Shown: positions 24,891 through 35,466 of the stretch, piece after piece
Numbering within the stretch: the first letter of the stretch is position 1
How the letters are laid out: every line of letters begins with the position of its first letter
NCBI RefSeq assembly: GCF_900095745.1
Contig: NZ_FMIR01000015.1
Location: forward strand, 1 to 64,000
Direction: 5' to 3'
DNA length: 64,000 nucleotides
DNA from: Microbacterium oxydans
Lineage (GTDB): Bacteria; Actinomycetota; Actinomycetes; Actinomycetales; Microbacteriaceae
Notes under the pieces: model-generated
Seen by the model: the letters and a program-made list of their open reading frames with translations, nothing else
What the model was told of the DNA's origin: nothing
Database searches by the model: none
Made by a program: the position numbers and the translations under genes

Positions 24891-26957
24891 TCAGCGCTGC
24901 TTCTTCTTGAGCGCCTTCTCCTGGATCGGGGCCTTGCCGGTGGCGGCGAGGTCGGCGTAGTAGGCGCGGGCCTCGTCCTGACGCTGCTTCTCGATGCCGC
25001 TCGCGATCGGCGCCCGCACGTGCTCGGGCTCGTAGCCGAACGCGTTCACCAGGTCGAGGGCATGGGGGCGCAGCCGCGCGCACAGCCGGTCGATGTAGCT
25101 CGACACGGCGGCGGCGCGCTGGGTCGACAGGCGTCCGTTGATCAGGTGCCAGGCAAGGTGCTTCTCGATGAGCTGCAGACCGAACAGGTCGCGCAGCCAC
25201 GTGAGCACCTTCTTGGTGTCGGCGTCGTCGATCTGGTGCACGGCGTCGGTGAACGCCTCCCACTGCAGCAGCTCTCCGTGCGCGCGGGCGGCTTCGATGA
25301 GCTCGGCCTGGTTCTCGTTGAACAGGCGGGCGCCGAGGGCCTTGTCCTTCGCGCCGGGGCGCAGGCGGGAGGCGATGTCGGCCACCATCTGCTGCACGCG
25401 TCCGGCGAGCAGATCGTGCTGCTGCTCCTCGCGCAGCCCCCGCTCGACCGAACGGCTCACCTGGCCGAAGTCGGAGACGGCCTGGCCCAGCTGACGGAGT
25501 CCGGCGCCGTGGAACAGCTTGCCCGCGGTCATCCCGACGGCGAACTTGGCGAGCGCGGCGGCATCCTTGCCCTGGAACTGCTTGGCGTAATCGGTCAGCA
25601 GACGCTTGCCGACCAGCTGCAGCAGGACGTTGTTGTCGCCCTCGAACGTGACGTAGATGTCGAGGTCGGCGCGCAGGCCCACCAGACGGTTCTCGAACAT
25701 GAAGCCGGCACCGCCGGTGGCTTCGCGGGCCTCCTGCAGCGTGTCGAGAGCGTGCCAGGTCGACAGCGGCTTGAGAGCGGCGGCCAGCGTCTCGAGGTCT
25801 TCACGGTCGGCGGGCGTGTCGGTGCGACCCGAGAAGACGCCGTCGAACTTCTGCAGGAACTCGTCGTGCGCGAAGATCTGCGCGTACGTGGTCGCCAGGC
25901 GCGGCAGCAGACGGCGCTGGTGCTTGCCGTAGTCCATCAGCACGACCTCCTGCCCGTCCGCGCCGTCGAACTGGCGACGCTGGGTGGCGTAGGTGATCGC
26001 GATGTGCAGGCCGAGCGCGGAAGCCCAGGATGCCGCGCCGTCGAGCGACACGCGCCCCTGCACGAGCGTGCCGAGCATCGTGAAGAAGCGACGGCCGGGG
26101 CTGTCGATCGCGCTGGAGTACGTGCCGTCGACGGCCACATCGCCGTAGCGGTTGAGCAGGTTCGTGCGCGGGATGCGCACCTGGTCGAACGAGAGTCGTC
26201 CGTTGTCGATGCCGTTGAGGCCGCCCTTGAGACCGTCGTCCTCGCGGCCGATGCCGGGGAGGTCGACGCCGTCCTCGCCGCGCAGCGGCACATAGAAGCA
26301 GTGCACGCCGTGGTTCACGCCGTTGGTGATCAGCTGCGCGAAGACGGTCGCCGCGACACCGTGCAGCGCGGCGTTGCCGAGGTACTCCTTAGTGGCCGCC
26401 CGGAACGGGGTGTTGATGACGAACTCCTCGGTCGCCGCGTCGTAGGTCGCGGTCGTCCCGACGGCGGCGACATCCGAGCCGTGGCCGATCTCGGTCATCG
26501 CGAAGGCGCCGGGGATCGAGAGGTCCATGATCCCGGGGAGCCACTTCTCGTGGTGCTCCGCGGTGCCGAGCTGCAGCACGGCCGAACCGAAGAGCCCCCA
26601 CTGCACGCCCGACTTGATCTGCAGGCTGGGGTCGGCGACCACGAGCTCCTCGAAGCCGGCGATGTTGGCGCCATTGTTCTCCTCGCCGCCGAGCGACTTG
26701 GGGAACGCACGGTGCACGGCCTTGTTCTCGACCAGCAGGTGCAGCTGGCTGAGCACACGCTCGCGGTGCTCGTCCTTACCGAGCTCGTCCTTGCGCCAGA
26801 ACGCGGAGTCCTTGATCATCTCGCGCGCCTGACGGCGCACGTCGCCCCAGGTGCCCATCAGGGCATCGTTGACGCGGGCGACATCGACTTGCGGGGCGAG
26901 CGCGGTCGCGGGCGATTCATCGGGTGTCGTCGAAGGACGGACGGCAGCGTCGACCAT
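24891..26957 (-). CDS. Acyl-CoA oxidase/dehydrogenase-like flavoenzyme
   Basis: 688 residues from ATG 26955-26957, with GGAGGA 5 bases upstream; a longer reading with 47 extra residues has no such site. Length and order fit the acyl-CoA oxidase branch of the ACAD fold: N-terminal helical domain, MTEIGHGSDV flavin-side motif (about 175), middle beta domain, helical domain with FEGDNNVLLQ (catalytic Glu about 439) and an extra C-terminal oxidase domain. It would oxidise acyl-CoA to the trans-2-enoyl form. Whether oxygen or an electron-transfer flavoprotein is the acceptor cannot be told. There is no beta-oxidation partner beside it. Confidence 0.9.
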   Translation of the reverse strand: MVDAAVRPSTTPDESPATALAPQVDVARVNDALMGTWGDVRRQAREMIKDSAFWRKDELGKDEHRERVLSQLHLLVENKAVHRAFPKSLGGEENNGANIAGFEELVVADPSLQIKSGVQWGLFGSAVLQLGTAEHHEKWLPGIMDLSIPGAFAMTEIGHGSDVAAVGTTATYDAATEEFVINTPFRAATKEYLGNAALHGVAATVFAQLITNGVNHGVHCFYVPLRGEDGVDLPGIGREDDGLKGGLNGIDNGRLSFDQVRIPRTNLLNRYGDVAVDGTYSSAIDSPGRRFFTMLGTLVQGRVSLDGAASWASALGLHIAITYATQRRQFDGADGQEVVLMDYGKHQRRLLPRLATTYAQIFAHDEFLQKFDGVFSGRTDTPADREDLETLAAALKPLSTWHALDTLQEAREATGGAGFMFENRLVGLRADLDIYVTFEGDNNVLLQLVGKRLLTDYAKQFQGKDAAALAKFAVGMTAGKLFHGAGLRQLGQAVSDFGQVSRSVERGLREEQQHDLLAGRVQQMVADIASRLRPGAKDKALGARLFNENQAELIEAARAHGELLQWEAFTDAVHQIDDADTKKVLTWLRDLFGLQLIEKHLAWHLINGRLSTQRAAAVSSYIDRLCARLRPHALDLVNAFGYEPEHVRAPIASGIEKQRQDEARAYYADLAATGKAPIQEKALKKKQR

Positions 26958-27102
26958 GGCATTCCTCCAGGGAAGTAGGGGTGCCCCCATGGTAGGTCTG
27001 CGACAAACCCGGGCGAACTCCGCTGTGAGCATCCTCCAACGGCGTGCGGGCATATCCCGGCGTTCCGTTGTCGCCTCGCGACAGGGCGACCGCGACAAAG
27101 GC

Positions 27103-28197
27103 TCAACGAGTGCGGAGATGTCCCCGCAGTCCGGGGATCGCGAAGTCGACGCGACCGTGGCCCGCCGGTTGGATCAGGCCCGAAGCGATGAGCCGCGCGC
27201 GGTAATTGCCGACCGTGTTCTTCTTATCACCGAGGCGACGACCGATGTCTGCCGTGGTTGCAGGGATATCGTCTTCGGCCATCGCTCTGAGGAAGTCGAG
27301 GTCCTTCGGGGAGACAGCGGACAGTGCAGCCTCGATGACCACCCGGGCATTTCTGCGGTGTGCGGCAGCCAGCGCCAGGTCGACGTCCTCGGCGCCGAGC
27401 GGTCGAGCCGTAGATTCCGCCAGCTGCCACAGGTGATAGCCGATCAACTGGATCAGAAACGGATAGCCTCCCGTCGACTCCGCCGCAGCCCTGATCAGCA
27501 CCGGCTCGAGTGGCATCTCCCAGGCGGCGAAGATGTCTGCGAATGAGCTCTCGACTTCGTCGATGGCTGCAGCGTGCAGATCGACCCGATCCGCCCGCCG
27601 CAGGAAGGTCGCGACCCCCTCGTTGAGGAGATCGGACACCGTCGCGGGGAGGCCCGCGAAGAGGAGCGCGATCGGGAGACCATCGCGGATGTAATGCTGG
27701 ACCGAGGCTGCGAGCTGAGCGAGTTCATCCCGGTCTGCCCCGTGGATCTCATCCAGGGTGATGACCAGCCCGGTTCCGTTCTCGTCGAGCTGTCGGAGAA
27801 GTTTCTCGCCGACCTGTCGCCATCCTGCTTGCTGTTCGGGAGGGAGCTGCGTCGTGATGGAGAAGCCTGCGGCGCCGATACCGGTGATCCGCCTTCCGGC
27901 CGGACCCTGCCCCTGTTCTTCTGCGGCGGCGCGCATCGCCTCGCCGATGCGACCCAGGAAGCCACGGGTCGCGGTCTCCGAGACGACCATCCAGCCGTGA
28001 GTGAGCGCCGCGTCCTCGGCTTCACCGAGCATGACGGTCTTGCCGATGCCTCGCGCGCCGGTGAAGATGGTCAGCAGCCCCGGCGCCCCGGAGCGGATGC
28101 GGAGCCCGTAGCGGAACTCATCGAGGATCCCGGCACGACCGATCAACTGCGGAGGCTCGGCTCCGGCTGTCGGGCGGAAGGGATTCACGCCGATCAT
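27103..28197 (-). CDS. Orphan AAA ATPase with C-terminal winged helix
   Basis: 364 residues. Walker A GARGIGKT (47-54), Walker B LVITLDE (D149-E150), an arginine-rich sensor region and a C-terminal winged helix (about 300-364, with ADIGRRLGDKKNTVGNYRARL) are present. The arrangement is like Orc1/Cdc6-type or AAA_16 STAND-like ATPases. Such proteins act as DNA-binding switches or in defence. No effector domain, nuclease or partner gene is beside it; RecQ upstream ends 99 bases away. The family is scattered in actinobacteria, often as an isolated gene. Role unknown. Confidence 0.85.
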   Translation of the reverse strand: MIGVNPFRPTAGAEPPQLIGRAGILDEFRYGLRIRSGAPGLLTIFTGARGIGKTVMLGEAEDAALTHGWMVVSETATRGFLGRIGEAMRAAAEEQGQGPAGRRITGIGAAGFSITTQLPPEQQAGWRQVGEKLLRQLDENGTGLVITLDEIHGADRDELAQLAASVQHYIRDGLPIALLFAGLPATVSDLLNEGVATFLRRADRVDLHAAAIDEVESSFADIFAAWEMPLEPVLIRAAAESTGGYPFLIQLIGYHLWQLAESTARPLGAEDVDLALAAAHRRNARVVIEAALSAVSPKDLDFLRAMAEDDIPATTADIGRRLGDKKNTVGNYRARLIASGLIQPAGHGRVDFAIPGLRGHLRTR

Positions 28198-28219
28198 CGC
28201 TGCCCTTCTGTGAACTCTT

Positions 28220-28234
28220 GTGTACCCAGTGTAC
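28220..28234. promoter_or_regulatory. Paired GTGTAC motif before the orphan AAA ATPase
   Basis: GTGTAC occurs at 28220-28225 and 28229-28234 with a 3-base spacer. The GTAC cores are self-complementary, so the pair reads symmetrically from either strand. It is 23 bases before the ATPase start in an AT-richer 99-bp gap, where an autoregulator or another repressor could bind. Confidence 0.35.
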
Positions 28235-28296
28235 TTAGATGTTCTTGCCGCACTCCCGACCGCCCGCCATGGGTCTATGCGATTGGGCCGCGGCGG

Positions 28297-30345
<2,049 letters not shown>

Positions 30346-30417
30346 CCCTCCAGCGTAACGACCCCCGCCGACGCGGGCGGCGCCTCATCCACAGGAGCCC
30401 ACCCCGCGCGGCGGGCG

Positions 30418-30423
30418 TAGGTT
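30418..30423 (+). promoter_or_regulatory. -10 box for the acetyltransferase-pirin genes
   Basis: TAGGTT lies 28 bases before the ATG at 30452. AAGGAG at 30440-30445 then serves as the ribosome site, so the leader would be about 20 bases. No good -35 hexamer is visible. Confidence 0.35.
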
Positions 30424-30451
30424 GGAGACACCCCGTTCGAAGGAGCATCCG

Positions 30452-30796
30452 ATGACCGACATCACCGTGACTCGCAACGACAAAGAGTCGCGCTACGAGA
30501 TCCGCTCCGACGACGTGCTCGCGGGCTTCGCGGCTTTCGACCTGCGCCCCGGGAGCATCCGCTTCATCCACACCGAGGTCGACCCGGCGTTCCAGGGCCA
30601 CGGGCTGGCGGGGAAGCTCGCAGCGGCAGCACTGGCGGATGCCACGGAGCGCGGTGAGGCGATCGTCCCGCTCTGCCCCTACATCGCCAAGTATCTCGAG
30701 ACGCACGAGGTGCCGGGCGCCGAGATCCGCTGGCCGCAGACCCCCGCGGGACATGCCGGATCCGCGGGTGAGGACCCGACGGGCCGAGCGGAATGA
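30452..30796 (+). CDS. Small GNAT-like N-acetyltransferase (YjdJ type)
   Basis: 114 residues from ATG 30452 with AAGGAG six bases upstream. It matches the short acetyltransferase family that lacks the N-terminal GNAT strands: FIHTEVDPAFQGHGLAGKLAAAAL is the acetyl-CoA-binding segment (quoted in parts: HTEVDPAFQGHG, GKLAAAAL), followed by CPYIAKYLETH. Substrate unknown. ATGA overlap with the pirin gene. Confidence 0.9.
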   Translation: MTDITVTRNDKESRYEIRSDDVLAGFAAFDLRPGSIRFIHTEVDPAFQGHGLAGKLAAAALADATERGEAIVPLCPYIAKYLETHEVPGAEIRWPQTPAGHAGSAGEDPTGRAE

Positions 30797-31728
30797 TCGG
30801 GCAGCGCCGCCTCATCCTCGAGCCGCGCGAAGTGCCGCTCGGCGGGGTACGCGGCATGAACGTGCTGCGGGCACTGCCGCACCGCAACCTGCCGACGATC
30901 GGCGCCTGGTGCTTCCTCGACCGGTTCGGGCCCGCCGACACGAAGATGCGGGTCGAGCCGCATCCGCACATCGGGCTGCAGACGGTGACCTGGCCGCTGG
31001 TCGGCGAGATCCGCCACCGCGACTCGCTCGGCAGCGACGCCGACCTGCGCCGCGGTCAGCTCAACCTGATGACGGCCGGGAACGGCATCTCGCACTCCGA
31101 GTACTCGATCGGCGAGGGTCCGGTGCCCCTCGACGCCCTGCAGTTCTGGGTCGTGCTGCCGGATTCCGCCCGCCACGGCGCGGCCGGGTTCGAGCGCCAC
31201 ACCGAGCTGCCCTCCGTCGCCCTCCCGGCTGACGATGGAGCGGATGCCGAGGCCACGGTCGTGCTCGGCGAGTTCGCGGGCGTGCGCTCGCCCGCCACGG
31301 TGCACACTCCGATCGTCGGTGCGGAGATCGTGCTCGCCCCCGGCTCCCGCGTGCGACTGCCGCTGCGCTCCGACTGGGAGCACGCCCTCATGCTCGTCGA
31401 GGGCGATGCCGTGGTGGCGGAGCATCCACTCGACCGGAATGGTCTGCTCTATCTGGGCGACTCCCGCGACGAGGTCGAGGTGGCCAGCCGCGATGGTGCC
31501 CTGCTGTTCGTGCTCGGCGGCGAGCCCTTCGAGGACGACATCGTGATGTGGTGGAACTTCGCCGGCCGCTCGCATGACGAGATCGTCGCCGCGCGCGAGG
31601 AGTGGGAGGCGGAGTCCGCGACGGGAGCGGCATCGCCCCGCTTCGGCGCGGTCGAGGGTCACGACGTGCGCATCCCGGCCCCGCCGCTCCCCGACGTACG
31701 GCTCATGCCGCGCAGCCGGAAGCTCTGA
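30793..31728 (+). CDS. Pirin family protein
   Basis: 311 residues, a bicupin. Metal ligands of the N-terminal cupin are in HPHIGLQTVTW and NGISHSEYS, with the typical pirin insertion LVGEIRHRDSLG. The C-terminal cupin lacks metal ligands, as in other pirins. Bacterial pirins are linked to quercetin dioxygenase activity or to control of pyruvate dehydrogenase; neither can be assigned here. Translationally coupled to the acetyltransferase. Confidence 0.93.
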   Translation: MIGQRRLILEPREVPLGGVRGMNVLRALPHRNLPTIGAWCFLDRFGPADTKMRVEPHPHIGLQTVTWPLVGEIRHRDSLGSDADLRRGQLNLMTAGNGISHSEYSIGEGPVPLDALQFWVVLPDSARHGAAGFERHTELPSVALPADDGADAEATVVLGEFAGVRSPATVHTPIVGAEIVLAPGSRVRLPLRSDWEHALMLVEGDAVVAEHPLDRNGLLYLGDSRDEVEVASRDGALLFVLGGEPFEDDIVMWWNFAGRSHDEIVAAREEWEAESATGAASPRFGAVEGHDVRIPAPPLPDVRLMPRSRKL

Positions 31729-31733
31729 GTCCG

Positions 31734-32855
31734 ATGTCGACGTCGAACACCTTCCCGGGCGCGCTCGCGCCGATGCCGGACGCCATGTCCGCCATGCTGA
31801 TCTGGCCGAGCCCCGAGCCGGTCGCGCCCCCGCGATTCGTCGAAGGCTTCGAGCTCTTCGAGGCCTTCGCCCACGACGCCGGCGCCGACCCCGCCGCCCT
31901 CGCCGCCGACCTCGGCGCACTGTGGGACTTCGTTGCCGCGCACCCCGAACTCCTCGATGATCCCGAGACGGCGGAGGCGGCGGAACGGTTCCTGGGCAAC
32001 GCGATCGCCGTGGCGCATCCGGCGGCGAGGTGGCGCTTCACGAGCGAACCGGAGGTGGGTACCTCGACGATGTCGGTCCCGGTCGCCGGCCTGCTGAGGG
32101 GGATCATCGAGCACCCGGAACAGCGCGAGCCGTTCCGGGAGATGCTCGCGTCCTGGCCGCAGGCCGACCGCGACGGCGAGGAGCTCGACGCCCTGCGGCG
32201 CGAAGAGGTGGACATCGAATTCGTCGTCGCCCCGGTGCCGTTCACGCGCCCGGTGCTCGCGATCCCGGAGTTCGTCGACGAGTCCGGCCGTGTCATCGCC
32301 TACGGATCCCGCTGGGCCGGTGGCTCGCCTCCGGAAGACGCCTACTCGCGGGTGACCCATCCGGAGCGGTTCGCCCCGGTGATGTCGGTCGTCGACGCAC
32401 TCGTCCACCACCTCGAGACCTGGTACGACGTCGATGTCGAACGACGGTCCGATGAGTCGGGGGCACGCGTCTGGCATCTGCGTCCCACCACAGGGGCGCA
32501 GATCACCCTCACCGGGACGGCCGAATCCGTCTTCATCCAGTCCGGAGCCCTGACCCGGGAATACGCGCCCAGTTGCACCTGCGATGCCTGCGACGAGACC
32601 GCCGAGAGTGTCGCCGACCAGCTCGAGGAGACCCTGCTCGCGATCGCCGCCGGAGGGCTGAGGGAGGTCTTCCCCGTCGGGCAGCGACGCTGGCTGCATA
32701 CCGAGCTGCGCACCCCTGACGGGGGCGGACGGTCGGGCGGCGGCGAACCCGACCCGTCGTTCCCGGCCGAGGAGCTGGACGATGCCGAAGACCTCCTCGC
32801 GCGTCTCCCTGACGGCTGGTGGCCGGCCTGGACGCTGCGCACTCCCCGGTCCTGA
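31734..32855 (+). CDS. Uncharacterised protein with a CTCDACDE motif
   Basis: 373 residues from ATG 31734, 5 bases after the pirin stop codon. I do not recognise the protein with confidence; the C-terminal half may belong to the DUF6226-type actinobacterial families. Residues about 1-110 are helical and acidic. The middle has a beta-rich stretch. Around 280 it carries CTCDACDETAESVADQLE, a short Cys cluster set in a helix. The C-terminus is acidic with GWWPAWTLRTPRS. No signal peptide or membrane helix. The Cys cluster could bind zinc. Confidence 0.72.
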   Translation: MSTSNTFPGALAPMPDAMSAMLIWPSPEPVAPPRFVEGFELFEAFAHDAGADPAALAADLGALWDFVAAHPELLDDPETAEAAERFLGNAIAVAHPAARWRFTSEPEVGTSTMSVPVAGLLRGIIEHPEQREPFREMLASWPQADRDGEELDALRREEVDIEFVVAPVPFTRPVLAIPEFVDESGRVIAYGSRWAGGSPPEDAYSRVTHPERFAPVMSVVDALVHHLETWYDVDVERRSDESGARVWHLRPTTGAQITLTGTAESVFIQSGALTREYAPSCTCDACDETAESVADQLEETLLAIAAGGLREVFPVGQRRWLHTELRTPDGGGRSGGGEPDPSFPAEELDDAEDLLARLPDGWWPAWTLRTPRS

Positions 32856-32895
32856 CTCAGCCCGCTGACTCAGGCGCGTTCCAGCCCTGACTCAG
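32852..32895. repeat. Three CTGACTCAG copies across convergent stop codons
   Basis: CTGACTCAG, itself nearly palindromic, occurs at 32852-32860, 32865-32873 and 32887-32895. The first copy supplies the stop codon of the plus-strand gene, and the third supplies the stop codon of the minus-strand symporter. The tract fills the 36-base gap and may act as a bidirectional RNA end. Confidence 0.55.
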
Positions 32896-34349
32896 CCGCG
32901 CTCCGGGGTGTGCACCCGCGCGAGGAAGCGGTCGGTGCGTGGCGACGGCCCCCGCGGGTCGAGGAGCGAGACCACGACCGTCACGGTCGTGGCGAGCGGG
33001 ATGGTCCAGGCGGCCGGCTGCGCGAGGTACGGCGCGGCGACGCCGACTCCCCCGACCGCCGCGTGCACGAGCAGCGCGAGACCTGCGGCCAATCCGCCCG
33101 ACACCATCCCGGCCACGGCCCCTCGAGCGGTGAGCCCACGCCACCACACGCCGAGCAGCACCACCGGCGACAGCGTCGACGCCGCCACCACGAACACCAC
33201 GCCGACGCTCGATCCGAGCCCGGCCGGCGCCGTGAGCAGCGCGATCACGAGCGGCACCAGGGCGCAGAGCACCGCCGACAGGCGGAACGAGCGCACCGAG
33301 CCCGAGAACACGTCCTGGCTGATCACCCCGGCAAGTGACACGACGAGTCCGGCCGAGGTCGCCAGGAACGCCGCGAACGCTCCGGCGACGATCAGCGCGG
33401 TCAGCAGCTCCCCGACCACCCCGGGGAAGACCCGCGAGGGCAGCAGCAGCACCACCGTGTCCGCCACACCCGGCACGGCGAGGTCGGGAGCGGCGATGCG
33501 GGCCAGCAGCCCCATCGTGCTCGACACCGCATAGAACGCGCTCACCATGCCGATCACGATCACGGTCGTGCGGCGGGCAGACACCCCGGTCGGGCTCGTG
33601 TAGAACCGCACCAGCACGTGCGGCAGACCCATCGTGCCCAGCAGCAGCGCGAGCAGGAGCGAGGCCGTCTCGTACACGTCGAAGCCGGAGGGACCGGCCT
33701 CGACGGGGAAGACGAGCGCCGGATCGAAGTCGTGCGGTCCCCCACTGAGGGCGAAGGCGATGAACACCACGGGCACCAGGAGAGCGGTGAGCTTGAGCCA
33801 GTACTGGAACGCCTGCACGTAGGTGATCGCCCGCATACCGCCCGCCGCGACTGCGGCGGCCACGAGCACCGCGACGGTCACCGCGCCCACCCATTCGGGA
33901 AGGCCGGCCACGACGAGCAGCGTGAGCCCGGCGCCGTGCAGCTGCGGCACGATGTACAGCCAGCCGATGACGAGCACCGCGATGCTGGTCACCCGCCGTG
34001 CGGAGGTCGACTCGAGCCGAGCCTCGATGAAGTCGGGGATCGTGTACGCGCCGCTGCGCCGGAGCGGGGCGGCGACGAATGCGAGCACCAGCAGATAGCC
34101 CGCGGCATAGCCGATCGGGAACCAGAACCCGCGGGCGCCGTCAAGCAGCACGAGGCCCGACAGCCCGAGAAACGTGCCGGCCGACAGATACTCGCCGCTG
34201 ATCGCCGACGCGTTCCACACCGGTCGCACCGTGCGCGAGGCGACGAAGAAGTCGCCCGTCGTGCGCGAGATGCGCAGTCCGTAGACGCCGATCAGCAGCG
34301 TCGCGACGATGACCAGCGCGACCCCGATGAGGTCGAGCACCGCGTTCAT
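32892..34349 (-). CDS. Sodium:solute symporter (ActP/MctP-like)
   Basis: 485 residues from ATG 34347-34349, which overlaps the upstream small-gene stop codon (ATGA). About thirteen membrane helices. The SSF pattern is present, with GEYLSAGTFLG in helix 2, GAYTIPDFIEAR and RFYTSPTG. Its partner, a DUF485-like small membrane protein, is the same arrangement as YjcH-ActP, the acetate carrier of enterobacteria. With the sensor and CstA genes upstream it probably imports acetate, pyruvate or a related monocarboxylate with sodium. Confidence 0.93.
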   Translation of the reverse strand: MNAVLDLIGVALVIVATLLIGVYGLRISRTTGDFFVASRTVRPVWNASAISGEYLSAGTFLGLSGLVLLDGARGFWFPIGYAAGYLLVLAFVAAPLRRSGAYTIPDFIEARLESTSARRVTSIAVLVIGWLYIVPQLHGAGLTLLVVAGLPEWVGAVTVAVLVAAAVAAGGMRAITYVQAFQYWLKLTALLVPVVFIAFALSGGPHDFDPALVFPVEAGPSGFDVYETASLLLALLLGTMGLPHVLVRFYTSPTGVSARRTTVIVIGMVSAFYAVSSTMGLLARIAAPDLAVPGVADTVVLLLPSRVFPGVVGELLTALIVAGAFAAFLATSAGLVVSLAGVISQDVFSGSVRSFRLSAVLCALVPLVIALLTAPAGLGSSVGVVFVVAASTLSPVVLLGVWWRGLTARGAVAGMVSGGLAAGLALLVHAAVGGVGVAAPYLAQPAAWTIPLATTVTVVVSLLDPRGPSPRTDRFLARVHTPERG

Positions 34350-34720
34350 TCGCGGTCTCGCAGCGCCCGGTACCGGCGCTCGTTGCGGGAGGCCGTGCGC
34401 ACATACAGCACGGCGAAGACGACGATGATCGGGTAGAACGCGTACGCCTGCAGCAGCCACGACAGCGGCAGGCCCCACACCAGGATGCGTCCGATCTCGG
34501 GGATGAGCGCGATCGCCAGGGTGAGCGCGACGACGACGACCACGAATCCGGCGACGGTCCCCAGTGCGAGGCGGAGCTGGCTGCGCATCAGGGCCCGCGC
34601 GTAGACGGCATCCGCCTCATCCACGGGGGCACCGGGCAGTGCGATGCCGCGGGTCAGGGGCATCGGGCGCCGGTCGGGGAGGTCGGCGGTGACGCGGACC
34701 CGCTTCGGCCTCTCGGTCAT
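34346..34720 (-). CDS. DUF485-like small membrane protein, symporter partner
   Basis: 124 residues from ATG 34718-34720, which overlaps the LytTR stop codon. Two membrane helices (about 51-72 and 85-107) are connected by a short loop with IPEIGRILVWGLP; the ends are basic. Size, topology and place directly before an SSF gene match DUF485/YjcH partners of ActP. The exact role of such partners (assembly or gating) is not settled. Confidence 0.83.
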   Translation of the reverse strand: MTERPKRVRVTADLPDRRPMPLTRGIALPGAPVDEADAVYARALMRSQLRLALGTVAGFVVVVVALTLAIALIPEIGRILVWGLPLSWLLQAYAFYPIIVVFAVLYVRTASRNERRYRALRDRE

Positions 34721-35466
34721 CCCGCGCCCTCGCCGCGCACCAACGCCTCGCGCACGGCCGGCACCATCCTCCGACTCACCGGAAGTGAGAGCCCACCGAT
34801 CGAGACGGCGGCCTCCGCGCCGGAGAGCCGAGCCTCGGTCACGGCGGAGATGCGCACGAGCGACGAGCGGTGGATGCGCACGAACCCGGCATCCGTCCAC
34901 CGCGTCTCGAGCTCGGAGATCGGGATGCGCACCAGATGCCCCGCGCCGTCGCCGGTGTGCAGCCGGGAGTAGTCGCCCTGCGCCTGCACCCAGGTCACGT
35001 CGCTGCGGCGCACGAACCGCACCGCGGAGCCGACCGTGACCGGCAGCACCTCGTCGTCGCCGGATGCCGCGGTGTCGCCGCCGACCTCGACCACACGGTC
35101 GACCGCCTGACGCAGCCGCGCGGCCCGCACCGGCTTGAGCAGGTAGTCGGCGGCTCGCAGCTCGAACGCCTCCACCGCCTTGGCGTCGTCGGCCGTGACG
35201 AACACGACCGCCGGCGGCACGGCGAGAGTCAGCAGTGCCCGCGCGAGCTCGGTGCCGCTGAGCCCCGGCATGTGGATGTCGAGGAAGGCGATCCGCACCG
35301 CGCGCTCCGACATCAGCCGCAGCGCCTCGGCACCCGACGACGCCGTGAGGATCTCGCCGATGCGCGGATCGGTGCGCAACAGATGCACGAGCTCGTCCAG
35401 CGCGGGGCTCTCGTCGTCGGCGACGAGGACGTCGATCGGGGGTGCGCTGTTCGCGGTCATCGTCAT
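34717..35466 (-). CDS. LytTR-type response regulator (BtsR-like)
   Basis: 249 residues. The receiver domain has D17/D18 at the acidic pocket, phospho-acceptor D63 (FLDIHMPG), T and K115 (LKPV). A linker leads to a LytTR DNA-binding domain (about 145-240; GDYSRLHT, RIHRSSLV). It begins with MTMT; the first ATG shares a base with the histidine kinase stop codon (TGATG). It would activate the transporter genes when phosphorylated by the adjoining kinase. Confidence 0.94.
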   Translation of the reverse strand: MTMTANSAPPIDVLVADDESPALDELVHLLRTDPRIGEILTASSGAEALRLMSERAVRIAFLDIHMPGLSGTELARALLTLAVPPAVVFVTADDAKAVEAFELRAADYLLKPVRAARLRQAVDRVVEVGGDTAASGDDEVLPVTVGSAVRFVRRSDVTWVQAQGDYSRLHTGDGAGHLVRIPISELETRWTDAGFVRIHRSSLVRISAVTEARLSGAEAAVSIGGLSLPVSRRMVPAVREALVRGEGAG

